From NCBI GenBank assembly GCA_045648765.1, contig JAZROQ010000001.1, positions 1-53,803 of the forward strand: a DNA stretch of 53,803 bases, in the 5' to 3' direction. Positions 7,587 through 15,084 of this stretch are shown piece after piece. The notes beneath the pieces are model-generated. The model was not told the DNA's origin. It was given only the letters and a program-made list of their open reading frames with translations, and did not search any database. A program made the position numbers and the translations under genes. Positions within the stretch are counted from its first letter, which is position 1, and each line of letters starts with the position of its first letter. Origin of the DNA: RGIG3009 sp045648765 (GTDB taxonomy: Bacteria; Bacillota; Clostridia; Oscillospirales; Acutalibacteraceae).

Positions 7587-7758
7587 TTATATTCGCCTTG
7601 CAGCGGGTTATATTGCTTCGCAGTGATATTCGGCTAATGCCGAGTGATATTGCCCTACGGGCAGTTATGAGGCGAATATAATATCACTTTTGCCAACGGC
7701 AAAAATATCACTATGCCGTAAGGCATAATATCACTCTGTGCGTAGCACAGAATATCAC
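7587..7758. repeat. Array of small hairpin modules joined by ATATCAC linkers
   Basis: This stretch holds at least five short perfect inverted repeats of different sequence: CGGC-TAAT-GCCG (7631-7642), GCCC-TAC-GGGC (7652-7662), TTTTGCC-AAC-GGCAAAA (7688-7704), TATGCC-GTAA-GGCATA (7712-7727) and CTGTGC-GTA-GCACAG (7736-7750). They are joined by a constant linker that reads GTGATATT on the left half and AATATCAC on the right half. The flip happens at the outer pair TTATATTCGCCT (7587-7598) and AGGCGAATATAA (7671-7682). No coding frame of interest spans it. It is repeat-like, probably mobile or self-extending; see findings. Confidence 0.8.
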
Positions 7759-7764
7759 TTACTC

Positions 7765-7793
7765 TTGCGCCTTCACCGCTTTTATGCTATACT
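7765..7793 (+). promoter_or_regulatory. Promoter at the right edge of the hairpin array
   Basis: TTGCGC (7765-7770), 17 nt, TATACT (7788-7793). It lies at the very end of the array and serves the DUF2019-like gene 20 nt on. Confidence 0.6.
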
Positions 7794-7812
7794 TAACCCA
7801 AGAGGTGAGTTT

Positions 7813-8190
7813 ATGAGTTTAATTGAAGAATATTTGGAAAAAACATTGTGGATTGCTAACGAAACAAAAGAAACCTATGGTGACAAAAAGTCAGTTGCAA
7901 AACATAATAGATATGCAACCAGAATGAGAAGTATCGCTTTACAAATTCATGAAAAATCTCCCGAACTAAAATTTGAATTTTCAAAACTTTTAACGCACGA
8001 CAATGATGATGTTAGAATTTGGGTTGCTCATCATATTTTAGAGGTTATGCAATTTGAAGATGATATTCGGAAAGAGGCTTTGAATATTATTTATAAAGCA
8101 AGCAAGAAGAATTCTGTTGATGGGTATGGTAATAAAATTTGGTTAGAGAATTGGTTGCAAGAACATCCAACCGATAAGAAGTTATTATAG
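7813..8190 (+). CDS. DUF2019-like / HEAT-type small protein
   Basis: 125 aa from ATG 7813, with AGAGGTGAG 3-4 nt upstream. It is predicted to be all helical; DDVRIWVAHHILEVMQFED resembles the DUF2019 or HEAT-like repeat in which an Asp-Val-Arg-hydrophobic pattern opens each helical pair. Such proteins are often cytoplasmic and sometimes act as immunity proteins for polymorphic toxins, but no toxin is adjacent. Codon usage is visibly richer in A and T (AAA, AAT, ATT, GAA) than its neighbours. With its position beside a tRNA gene and a repeat array, this suggests acquisition by transfer. Function is unknown; the family call is tentative. Confidence 0.65.
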   Translation: MSLIEEYLEKTLWIANETKETYGDKKSVAKHNRYATRMRSIALQIHEKSPELKFEFSKLLTHDNDDVRIWVAHHILEVMQFEDDIRKEALNIIYKASKKNSVDGYGNKIWLENWLQEHPTDKKLL

Positions 8191-8237
8191 CTATAAAATC
8201 CTCGGTTTTCACCCAGTTCTTTTTCGGACACGAATGA

Positions 8238-8276
8238 CAAAAAGCGGTGTACCCAACAGGGTACACCGCTTTTTTA
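8238..8276. terminator. Bidirectional terminator
   Basis: AAAAGCGGTGTACCC pairs with GGGTACACCGCTTTT around ACAA, with A and T runs on each side. It separates the DUF2019-like gene from convergent hflX; the hflX stop lies in the right flank. Confidence 0.88.
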
Positions 8277-9539
8277 CGTTTCTATTTGATAGGGTTTGGT
8301 GATTTCCAGGAGACGTGCACCAAGCGTGACGGTCATGAGCAATCCGTTTTCTACGTATTCTTCGCTTTCTACGGCACCCTCTTTGCGACATTCCTCTGCC
8401 AAAGCACCCAAGCGGAACGGAAAAAGAATCGTAACGCGTTTTCGGTCGGGAGGTAACGCTTCACAAATGCGTTGCAGTAACTCCTCAATTCCTTTTCCGC
8501 TGACGGCACTGATACATACAGCGCCGTCGGGGTCGGATAATGATAGTGCGGGTGGCAAGTCGCATTTGTTAAACACGGTGATAATTGGTGTGTCTGTGCA
8601 ACCGAGTTGAGAAAGCAGTTGACGAGTGACCGTCAAATGTTCCGCAGCATCGGGAGAAGAACTGTCGCATAAATTCAAAATCACATCGGCTTCCACTGCT
8701 TCTTCCAACGTGGAACGAAAAGCATCTACCAAATGGTGCGGCAGACGACGGACAAACCCAACTGTATCAATAAGCAAAATGTTGCGCCCATCGGGGAGCT
8801 TTAAGGCGCGGGAAGTGGTGTCTAACGTGGCAAATAACTTGTTTTCTGCCAACACGCCTGCCGCTGTCAAGTGATTCATCAATGTGGATTTTCCGGCGTT
8901 GGTATATCCGACAATGGCAACCGTTTGCACATTATCCTTGCGACGGCGTTCGCGACGGCGTTCACGTTGTTCTTCCACACTTTTTAATTGTTCACGCAAC
9001 GATTGGATGCGACGGCGAATGTGACGTTTGTCACTTTCCAACTTCGTTTCACCGGGACCGCGTGTGCCAATGCCGCCACCCAACCGGGAAAGCGCGGCAC
9101 CTTGCCCTGCTAAACGAGGTAACAGATATTGCAGTTGCGCCAATTCCACTTGCAGCCGTCCTTCTGACGAGCGGGCGCGACCGGCAAAAATGTCCAAAAT
9201 CAGCATGGTGCGGTCAACCACACGGCAGGGGAGAGCGTCTTCCAAATTGCGTTGCTGTGTAGCGGTAAGTTCGCAATCAAAAATAACCAAATCCGCTTCG
9301 GCATTTTCGCACAGCAGGGAAAGCTCTTCTAAACGCCCTTGCCCGAGGCAAGTGGCTTTGTCGGGTGCTTCGCGCTTTTGTACCAACCGACCGATGCAGT
9401 CAGCGCCGGCGGTATCTGCCAATTCTTCCAGTTCGTCTAACGATACTTCCACGTCAAAATCGCCGGTATCGACCGATACCAGCCACGCGCGTTCGCGGTA
9501 TTCTTCTTCGGAAAAATTGGTTTCAAACATTGCTTTCAT
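8274..9539 (-). CDS. hflX: GTPase HflX
   Basis: 421 aa from ATG 9539 (GAGAGGA just upstream; the frame stays open to 9608 without a ribosome binding site). The N-terminal HflX domain is followed by a glycine-rich linker with SRLGGGIGTRGPGETKLE and an arginine-rich coiled coil. The G domain has G1 GYTNAGKST, switch ATLDTTSR, DTVGFV, NKCD and SAVSG. HflX binds 50S subunits and splits stalled ribosomes under stress. Monocistronic here. Length and all G motifs are normal. Confidence 0.95.
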   Translation of the reverse strand: MKAMFETNFSEEEYRERAWLVSVDTGDFDVEVSLDELEELADTAGADCIGRLVQKREAPDKATCLGQGRLEELSLLCENAEADLVIFDCELTATQQRNLEDALPCRVVDRTMLILDIFAGRARSSEGRLQVELAQLQYLLPRLAGQGAALSRLGGGIGTRGPGETKLESDKRHIRRRIQSLREQLKSVEEQRERRRERRRKDNVQTVAIVGYTNAGKSTLMNHLTAAGVLAENKLFATLDTTSRALKLPDGRNILLIDTVGFVRRLPHHLVDAFRSTLEEAVEADVILNLCDSSSPDAAEHLTVTRQLLSQLGCTDTPIITVFNKCDLPPALSLSDPDGAVCISAVSGKGIEELLQRICEALPPDRKRVTILFPFRLGALAEECRKEGAVESEEYVENGLLMTVTLGARLLEITKPYQIET

Positions 9540-9714
9540 AACGTCCTCTCGCTTGTTTTCACTCACATTGTATACTATTTTTCTGCAAAAAGTCCATAGT
9601 CTATGCAAAAAAAGAGAAAAATTTTAAAGAAAGTCAAAGTTTTTATTCCCATTTGTCGAAATATGTGTTATAGTATAACTAATGTAAATAGTTAGTGAAG
9701 GGATGGCAACAATT

Positions 9715-10860
9715 ATGGCAGAAGAATTTAAAAGTGAAACCATTTTCACCATGCCGAATCAAGTGGCACCGCTGAGCATTATTGCACAACCGGGTACCGA
9801 AGAATTGGCAGCAAAAATCGATTATTATTTGACGGATTGGGCGGCAAAAGGCGGCGTGCCGACCGACACGTTTTTAATTCCTGCAGAATGTCCTCGATTT
9901 TCCTCGGGTGATGGTAAAGGTCTGATTAAATCCAGTATCCGCGGCGATGACTTGTTCATTTTGGTCGATGTGGGTAACTACAATGTTAAATATAACATTT
10001 TCGGTCAACAAAACTGCATGTCGCCCGATGACCACTTCCAAGACTTGAAACGCTTGATTCAAGCTGCCGGTGGTAAGGCACACCGCATCAACGTGATTAT
10101 GCCGATTTTGTTTGGCGGTCGTCAACACCGTCGCAACTATCGCGAATCGCTCGACTGTGCCGTTGCATTGCAAGAATTGGAACGTATGGGCGTTTCCAAC
10201 ATCATTACCTTTGATGCACACGACCCCCGCGTGCAAAACGCTGTGCCGTTAATGGGCTTCGATAACGTGATTCCGGCTTATCAAACTCTTAAAGCTATGT
10301 TCCGTCGCTATCCCGATTTGCATCCCGACCGCGACCATTTAATGATTGTCAGCCCCGACGAAGGCGCTTTAAACCGCAATATGTACTACGCTTCCACTTT
10401 GGGTGTTGACCTTGGTATGTTCTACAAACGCCGCGACTATGCACACGTGGTCAACGGCCGCAACCCGATTATCGCTCACGAATATTTGGGCGATTCGGTA
10501 GAAGGCAAAGATGTGTTCATTGCCGACGATATTATTTCTTCGGGTGAATCCATGTTGGATATCGCATACGAACTCAAAAAACGCAAAGCCAACCGTATTT
10601 TTGCCTATGCTACATACGCCATTTTCACTAACGGCTTGGAAAAATTCGATAAAGCCTATGAAGACGGCATTATTTCCGGCGTGTTAGGCACCAACTTGAC
10701 TTTCCGTTCGGACGAACTCAAAAAACGCGAATGGTTCTGCGAAGTGGACGTTTCCAAATATATTGCCTACTTTATTGCTTCGCTCAATCACGACGTTTCG
10801 GTCAGCAAAATTGTGGACTCTCACGAAAAAATCAAAAAACTTTTGGAAAGCCGCAAATAA
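9715..10860 (+). CDS. prs: Ribose-phosphate pyrophosphokinase, long divergent form
   Basis: 381 aa from ATG 9715; an earlier in-frame ATG at 9703 directly abuts the AAGGG and leaves no spacing. The enzyme makes PRPP from ribose 5-phosphate and ATP for nucleotide, His and Trp synthesis. It is about 60 residues longer than the classical enzyme and differs in motifs: the ATP loop reads FGGRQHRR where classical forms have FGYARQDRK, the middle has TFDAHDPRVQNA, and the PRPP loop is VFIADDIISSGES in place of DDxIDTGGT. I recognise this as the long type found in Clostridia. Whether it is the only Prs in the genome cannot be seen here. Confidence 0.9.
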   Translation: MAEEFKSETIFTMPNQVAPLSIIAQPGTEELAAKIDYYLTDWAAKGGVPTDTFLIPAECPRFSSGDGKGLIKSSIRGDDLFILVDVGNYNVKYNIFGQQNCMSPDDHFQDLKRLIQAAGGKAHRINVIMPILFGGRQHRRNYRESLDCAVALQELERMGVSNIITFDAHDPRVQNAVPLMGFDNVIPAYQTLKAMFRRYPDLHPDRDHLMIVSPDEGALNRNMYYASTLGVDLGMFYKRRDYAHVVNGRNPIIAHEYLGDSVEGKDVFIADDIISSGESMLDIAYELKKRKANRIFAYATYAIFTNGLEKFDKAYEDGIISGVLGTNLTFRSDELKKREWFCEVDVSKYIAYFIASLNHDVSVSKIVDSHEKIKKLLESRK

Positions 10861-10865
10861 AAATC

Positions 10866-10900
10866 AAAACGAAGGCACATCTGTGCCTTCGTTTTTTTTA
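10866..10900 (+). terminator. Terminator of prs
   Basis: AACGAAGGCACA pairs with TGTGCCTTCGTT around TC and is followed by eight Ts. Confidence 0.9.
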
Positions 10901-10954
10901 TTGTGCATAACCATCCTCCTATAACACATAAACTCTACTGTAAAGGGAGGGTTT

Positions 10955-12187
10955 ATGATGAAAAATTTCAAACGGATAATCGCAGTTTTTTTGTGCACGA
11001 TATGGTTGCTTTCGGCACCTGCGCAGGCAAAAGTTATTCTTTTTGAAGAAGAATCGGGTGAAACGTTGTCGGAATTAATGGCGTGGAACGGCATTGCCAC
11101 TAAAGATACGGTTCCGACCGTTGCCGGAACAGCATTAACAGTGGGCGGAAAATCGGCTGTGTTGATGGATTTTGCTTCAGGAACTGTTTTGTTTAAGAAA
11201 AACGAACACGAAAAACTTCCTATTGCCTCGGTGACTAAAATAATGACGTTGTTATTAGTGATGGAAGCGTTGGACAACGGCTTGATTTCACTGACGGATT
11301 CGGTGACTTGTTCACCCGAAGCGGCGTCCATGGGCGGTTCTCAGATTTGGCTGGAACCGGGTGAGGTGATGAGCGTTCACGATTTGGTAAAAGCTGCCGC
11401 TGTGGTTTCGGCAAATGATGCTTGTGCGGCGTTGGCAGAACACGTTTGCGGTTCAATTGAAGAATTTGTGCAACGTATGAACACACGTGCGGCAGAACTT
11501 GGCATGAACAATACGCACTTTTTGGATTGCAGCGGATTGAACGACGAAGCTTATTCCACGGCGTATGATGTTGCTGTAATGTCTCGGGAACTGATGAAGC
11601 ATCCGACGATCAAACAATACACCACCATTTGGATGGACACTTTGCGCAATGGCGAATCGCAACTAGTAAACACCAATAAATTGGTTCGTTTTTACGATGG
11701 GATTACCGGACTTAAAACCGGCACAACCTCGACGGCGGGACACAATTTATCCGCAACGGCCGAACGAAACGGATTATCTTTGGGCGCTGTGATTTTGGGG
11801 TGCTCGACCACGGATGAGCGTTTTGGCGGCGCACGAAAAATGCTTGACTATGGGTTTGCTAACTATACTTTGTACACACCGCAAATTGATCCATCGGTGC
11901 TGCTGCCGATCACTGTATTGCACGGTGAGGAAGAAACAGCGGAAACACAAACGGATCCTCTTGCTCCGCTATTACTCAAAAAGGGAGAAGAGAAGAAAAT
12001 GACATGCACTGTTGAACTGGCAGCAGACGTGGAGGCTCCGGTAGAAAAAGGGCAAATTGTGGGAACAGTAACGGTGAAAAAAGAGGGGGAGACAGTAGCT
12101 GTGTATCCGGTACGAGTGAAGAAAGAAGTAAAGAAATTACGCTTTGGGATTGCCTTTTTGCGTCTTCTTCATTTGGTGTGCCGATAA
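10955..12187 (+). CDS. D-alanyl-D-alanine carboxypeptidase (DacF-like PBP)
   Basis: 410 aa. A signal peptide (about residues 1-25, cleavage after APAQA) is followed by a peptidase S11 domain. The three penicillin-binding motifs are intact: SVTK (92-95, nucleophile Ser92), SAN (152-154) and KTG (254-256). It trims the terminal D-Ala from peptidoglycan pentapeptides outside the membrane. The last ~80 residues form a PBP5-type C-terminal beta domain and end in a basic amphipathic stretch suited to membrane attachment. Starts 10955 and 10958 (tandem ATGs) are equally plausible; GGGAGG lies 4-7 nt upstream. Homologues in Bacillus act in vegetative growth (DacA) or in spore cortex formation (DacF, DacB). 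Confidence 0.93.
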   Translation: MMKNFKRIIAVFLCTIWLLSAPAQAKVILFEEESGETLSELMAWNGIATKDTVPTVAGTALTVGGKSAVLMDFASGTVLFKKNEHEKLPIASVTKIMTLLLVMEALDNGLISLTDSVTCSPEAASMGGSQIWLEPGEVMSVHDLVKAAAVVSANDACAALAEHVCGSIEEFVQRMNTRAAELGMNNTHFLDCSGLNDEAYSTAYDVAVMSRELMKHPTIKQYTTIWMDTLRNGESQLVNTNKLVRFYDGITGLKTGTTSTAGHNLSATAERNGLSLGAVILGCSTTDERFGGARKMLDYGFANYTLYTPQIDPSVLLPITVLHGEEETAETQTDPLAPLLLKKGEEKKMTCTVELAADVEAPVEKGQIVGTVTVKKEGETVAVYPVRVKKEVKKLRFGIAFLRLLHLVCR

Positions 12188-12255
12188 AAGAACAAAATAC
12201 GACAGAAAAACGAAAAATATTTTTTTAAAAATCGTAAAAAAATCTTCTGTATCGG

Positions 12256-12284
12256 TTGCAATCAATGCGAAAATATTGTAAAAT
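12256..12284 (+). promoter_or_regulatory. Promoter of pgi
   Basis: TTGCAA (12256-12261), 17 nt, TAAAAT (12279-12284), ending 31 nt before the pgi start. Confidence 0.65.
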
Positions 12285-12314
12285 AAAAGCAAGAAAGAAA
12301 CTCGGAGGTTTAGC

Positions 12315-13652
12315 ATGTCTGTTTCGTTAGATACGCGGTATTTAAAAGATTTCGTTAGTGAGCATGAATTACAAGGTTTGCAACCGCAGGTGACAGTGGC
12401 ACACAATATGTTGCACAACGGCACCGGGCTGGGGAATGACTATCTCGGTTGGCTTACGTTACCGACTGATTACGATAAAGAAGAATTTGCTCGTATCAAA
12501 CAAGCAGCAAAACGCATTCAGGAAGATACCGATGTGTTTATCGCTATCGGTATTGGTGGTTCCTATTTAGGCGCCCGTGCGGTAATTGAGTTTTTAAAAT
12601 CTCCGTTATATAATAACCTTTCCAAAGACACGCCCGATGTATACTTCGCGGGTAACAGCATCAGTTCGGCCGCTTTGGCAGAGTTGTTGCAACTGTGCGA
12701 AGGTCGTCGCGTGTCCATTAACGTGATTTCCAAGTCCGGAACAACGACCGAACCGGCCATTGCTTTTCGCGTGTTCCGCGATTATTTGGAAAAAACCGTG
12801 GGCAAGGAAGAAGCGCGTCGCCGCATTTATGTGACAACGGACAAAGAAAAAGGCACTCTTAAAAATTTTGCGGACTGCGAAGGGTATGAAACCTTTGTGG
12901 TGCCGGATGATGTGGGTGGTCGCTTTTCGGTGCTGACAGCAGTGGGCTTATTGCCGATTGCGGTGGCGGGTTGCGATATTGATGCGCTTATGAATGGTGC
13001 TGCTGAAGCACAAAATGCATTGTGCAATCCCGATGTTATGCAAAACGATTGTTACCGTTATGCGGCAATGCGCAACATTTTACATCGCAAAGGCCGTGCG
13101 GTAGAACTGATGGTCAGTTATGAACCGCGTTATGCTTTGATGTCTGAATGGTGGAAGCAACTGTACGGCGAAAGCGAAGGTAAAGATGGCAAAGGTTTGT
13201 TCCCGGCATCGGTTGTATTTTCCACGGATTTGCACTCGCTTGGTCAATTTGTGCAAGATGGCAGCAATATTTTGACAGAGACTGTGGTGTTGATTGACGA
13301 ATCACCGGTAAACATGGTCATAGGGGAGGATGCCCAAAACATTGATGGGTTGAATTTCTTGGCGGGTTCTACCATGGCGCAAATCAATCAAAAGGCTTTT
13401 GAAGGTACGGTGCTTGCACATACCGATGGTGGAACGCCTAACATGGTGTTACACGTTCCGAACGTTTCGGAACACGAACTTGGCTATTTGCTGTATTTCT
13501 TTGAAAAAGCTTGCGCTATATCGGGTTATTTGTTAGGTGTTAATCCTTTTAATCAACCCGGTGTGGAGGAATATAAAAAGAATATGTTTGCCTTGCTCGG
13601 TAAACCCGGATACGAAGACCAAAAAGCTGCTTTGGAGAAGCGGTTGGGCTGA
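12315..13652 (+). CDS. pgi: Glucose-6-phosphate isomerase
   Basis: 445 aa, the compact Firmicutes length. It interconverts glucose 6-phosphate and fructose 6-phosphate in glycolysis. Visible landmarks are FIAIGIGGSYLGARA (phosphate-binding), VISKSGTTTEPA, DVGGRFSVLTAVGLLP (PGI signature 1 region), GKDGKGLFPASVVFSTDLHSLGQ and NPFNQPGVEEYK near the C-terminus. GGAGG lies 8 nt before the ATG. Single gene with its own promoter. Its product also feeds the amino-sugar genes at 19.5-22.5 kb. Confidence 0.97.
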   Translation: MSVSLDTRYLKDFVSEHELQGLQPQVTVAHNMLHNGTGLGNDYLGWLTLPTDYDKEEFARIKQAAKRIQEDTDVFIAIGIGGSYLGARAVIEFLKSPLYNNLSKDTPDVYFAGNSISSAALAELLQLCEGRRVSINVISKSGTTTEPAIAFRVFRDYLEKTVGKEEARRRIYVTTDKEKGTLKNFADCEGYETFVVPDDVGGRFSVLTAVGLLPIAVAGCDIDALMNGAAEAQNALCNPDVMQNDCYRYAAMRNILHRKGRAVELMVSYEPRYALMSEWWKQLYGESEGKDGKGLFPASVVFSTDLHSLGQFVQDGSNILTETVVLIDESPVNMVIGEDAQNIDGLNFLAGSTMAQINQKAFEGTVLAHTDGGTPNMVLHVPNVSEHELGYLLYFFEKACAISGYLLGVNPFNQPGVEEYKKNMFALLGKPGYEDQKAALEKRLG

Positions 13653-13721
13653 TTTGGGGCAAACAAAGATGGCTATGACCGTTTTGTTTAAGACGGTTAA
13701 TATATATTAGGAGGAATTTTA

Positions 13722-14135
13722 ATGATCACTTTAATCCTCGGACACAAAGGTTCCGGCAAAACCAAACGTTTGATGGACATGTGCAACGAAGCGGTTGCTC
13801 AGTCCAAGGGTAATGTTGTTTTTATTGAGAAAGACAACACCTTAACGTACAATCTCAACCATAAGGTTCGCTTGGTTGCTGCGGACGAATACGCTGTCGG
13901 CGGGTTTGATAGTTTTTACGGCTTTATCGCCGGTATGTGTGCCGGTAACTACGATATCACCGATATTTTTGTAGATTCGACATTGAAAATCGGCGGTGAT
14001 AAAGAAGATCTTTTGGTATTTGTCGAAAAGTTGAGTGAATTGTGCAAAAAATCGGAAATTCGTATTGTGATGTCGGTTTCGGCATCGGCAGATGAAATCC
14101 CGGCAAAAGTTTTGGAATTGGCACAAGCCATCTAA
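13722..14135 (+). CDS. Small P-loop protein of unknown function
   Basis: 137 aa. It begins with a beta strand and a perfect Walker A, MITLILGHKGSGKTKRL (G7-K13-T14), and a plausible Walker B, DITDIFVDST (about 85-95). The rest alternates strands and helices, a minimal Rossmann-like nucleotide-binding core without an obvious second domain. GGAGG is 8 nt before ATG, and it follows pgi by 69 nt, with a weak hairpin (GACCGT/ACGGTT) between them, so it may be co-transcribed. I do not recognise a named family; similar proteins are annotated as hypothetical ATP-binding in Clostridia. Confidence 0.75.
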   Translation: MITLILGHKGSGKTKRLMDMCNEAVAQSKGNVVFIEKDNTLTYNLNHKVRLVAADEYAVGGFDSFYGFIAGMCAGNYDITDIFVDSTLKIGGDKEDLLVFVEKLSELCKKSEIRIVMSVSASADEIPAKVLELAQAI

Positions 14136-14145
14136 CAGACCCGAT

Positions 14146-14190
14146 AACGGAGTGCCGTGAACGGCACTCCGTTTATCTGCTTTTTTTATT
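14146..14190 (+). terminator. Terminator
   Basis: AACGGAGTGCCGT pairs with ACGGCACTCCGTT around GA. A first T triplet and then a T7 run follow. Confidence 0.75.
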
Positions 14191-14222
14191 TTAAAAAAAG
14201 TATTTGAATTTCGAAAAAGATA

Positions 14223-14251
14223 TTGACAAAACCGATGGGTATCGGTATAAT
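14223..14251 (+). promoter_or_regulatory. Promoter of DUF177-rpmF
   Basis: TTGACA (14223-14228), 17 nt, TATAAT (14246-14251): a perfect vegetative promoter. The spacer contains an inverted repeat CCGATGGGTATCGG, which could be an operator or chance. Confidence 0.85.
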
Positions 14252-14277
14252 ATTTTGCGTGACTATTGAGGTGAAGT

Positions 14278-14772
14278 ATGCTTCTTCAATTACAATCCTT
14301 GTTTGTTGGCGAAAAGGAACGACTGCCAATTGATTGCACTTTGGATTTTTCGAAGTTGGAATGGAACGGCATGTATCCCTTTCGTGAACCGGTAAAAGTG
14401 TCAGGACAGGTCAGCTTATCGGCCGGTGTTGTAACACTCAAAGCCGATGTTAGCTACCAATACGAAGGTGTTTGCGACCGTTGCGCCGCACCCCTTTGCC
14501 ACGAACGGCGATTCACGATGGAGCATATTCTTGTGGTTTCCCTCAATCACGAGGATAATGACAGCTTTGTCTTGATTGACAATTATCAACTTCCGCTTGA
14601 CGAATTAGTGGAAGAAGATTTGCTTCTTGACCAGCCGTCAAAGGTGCTGTGTAGTGAAGATTGTCGTGGTCTTTGTGCAACGTGCGGCAAAAATCTAAAT
14701 GAAGGTTCTTGCGACTGCCGTCACGAAGCGGTCGACCCCCGATTAGCAGCATTACAACAATTGTTAGATTAG
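14278..14772 (+). CDS. YceD/DUF177 family protein
   Basis: 164 aa. The sequence carries the family features: GVCDRCAAPL (first CxxC, about residues 63-66), acidic stretch LDELVEEDLLLDQPSKVLC, then CRGLCATCGKNLNEGSCDC, a cysteine cluster able to bind zinc. YceD in E. coli and plants supports 23S rRNA accumulation, and the gene is almost always directly before rpmF, as here (28 nt gap). GAGGTGAAG precedes the ATG. Function beyond ribosome assembly support is not established. Confidence 0.92.
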   Translation: MLLQLQSLFVGEKERLPIDCTLDFSKLEWNGMYPFREPVKVSGQVSLSAGVVTLKADVSYQYEGVCDRCAAPLCHERRFTMEHILVVSLNHEDNDSFVLIDNYQLPLDELVEEDLLLDQPSKVLCSEDCRGLCATCGKNLNEGSCDCRHEAVDPRLAALQQLLD

Positions 14773-14800
14773 TTTTGATTATTTTAAGGAGGTGCTGACG

Positions 14801-14983
14801 ATGGCGGTACCCAAGAGAAAAAGTTCAAAGGCGCGTCGCGACAAACGTCGTAACAATGTTTGGAAAACTGTGGCTCCCGAATTGGTGAAATGCCCGCAGT
14901 GCGGCGAATACAAACGCCCGCACCGTCTTTGCGGAGCTTGCGGCTATTACAACGGCAGACAAATTGTCAAGGTTGAACAATAA
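14801..14983 (+). CDS. rpmF: Ribosomal protein bL32
   Basis: 60 aa. MAVPKRKSSKARRDKRR is the invariant L32 N-terminus, followed by CPQC (about residues 30-33) and CGAC (43-46), a zinc ribbon. The start is fixed by AAGGAGGTG upstream and by homology; the frame is open 9 nt further. The zinc-binding (C+) form is present here, which in some bacteria is swapped for a C- paralogue under zinc starvation. Confidence 0.97.
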   Translation: MAVPKRKSSKARRDKRRNNVWKTVAPELVKCPQCGEYKRPHRLCGACGYYNGRQIVKVEQ

Positions 14984-15020
14984 GTTCTCACCGGCTGTAA
15001 ATGCCCCACAAACAACAAAG

Positions 15021-15065
15021 AACAGAGGGTGTGACCCGGTATAGGGTTATACCCTCTGTTTTTTA
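15021..15065 (+). terminator. Terminator of DUF177-rpmF
   Basis: AACAGAGGGT (15021-15030) pairs with ACCCTCTGTT (15051-15060), with an inner stem around GACCC/GGGTT. A T run follows. Confidence 0.82.
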
Positions 15066-15084
15066 ACAAGAAAGGAGTATGGAT

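Noticed and set aside
7587..7758. CRISPR array
   Set aside because: The linkers are only 8-9 bp and the units are hairpins of 11-17 bp; no 25-35 bp direct repeats, spacers or cas genes are present anywhere in the window.
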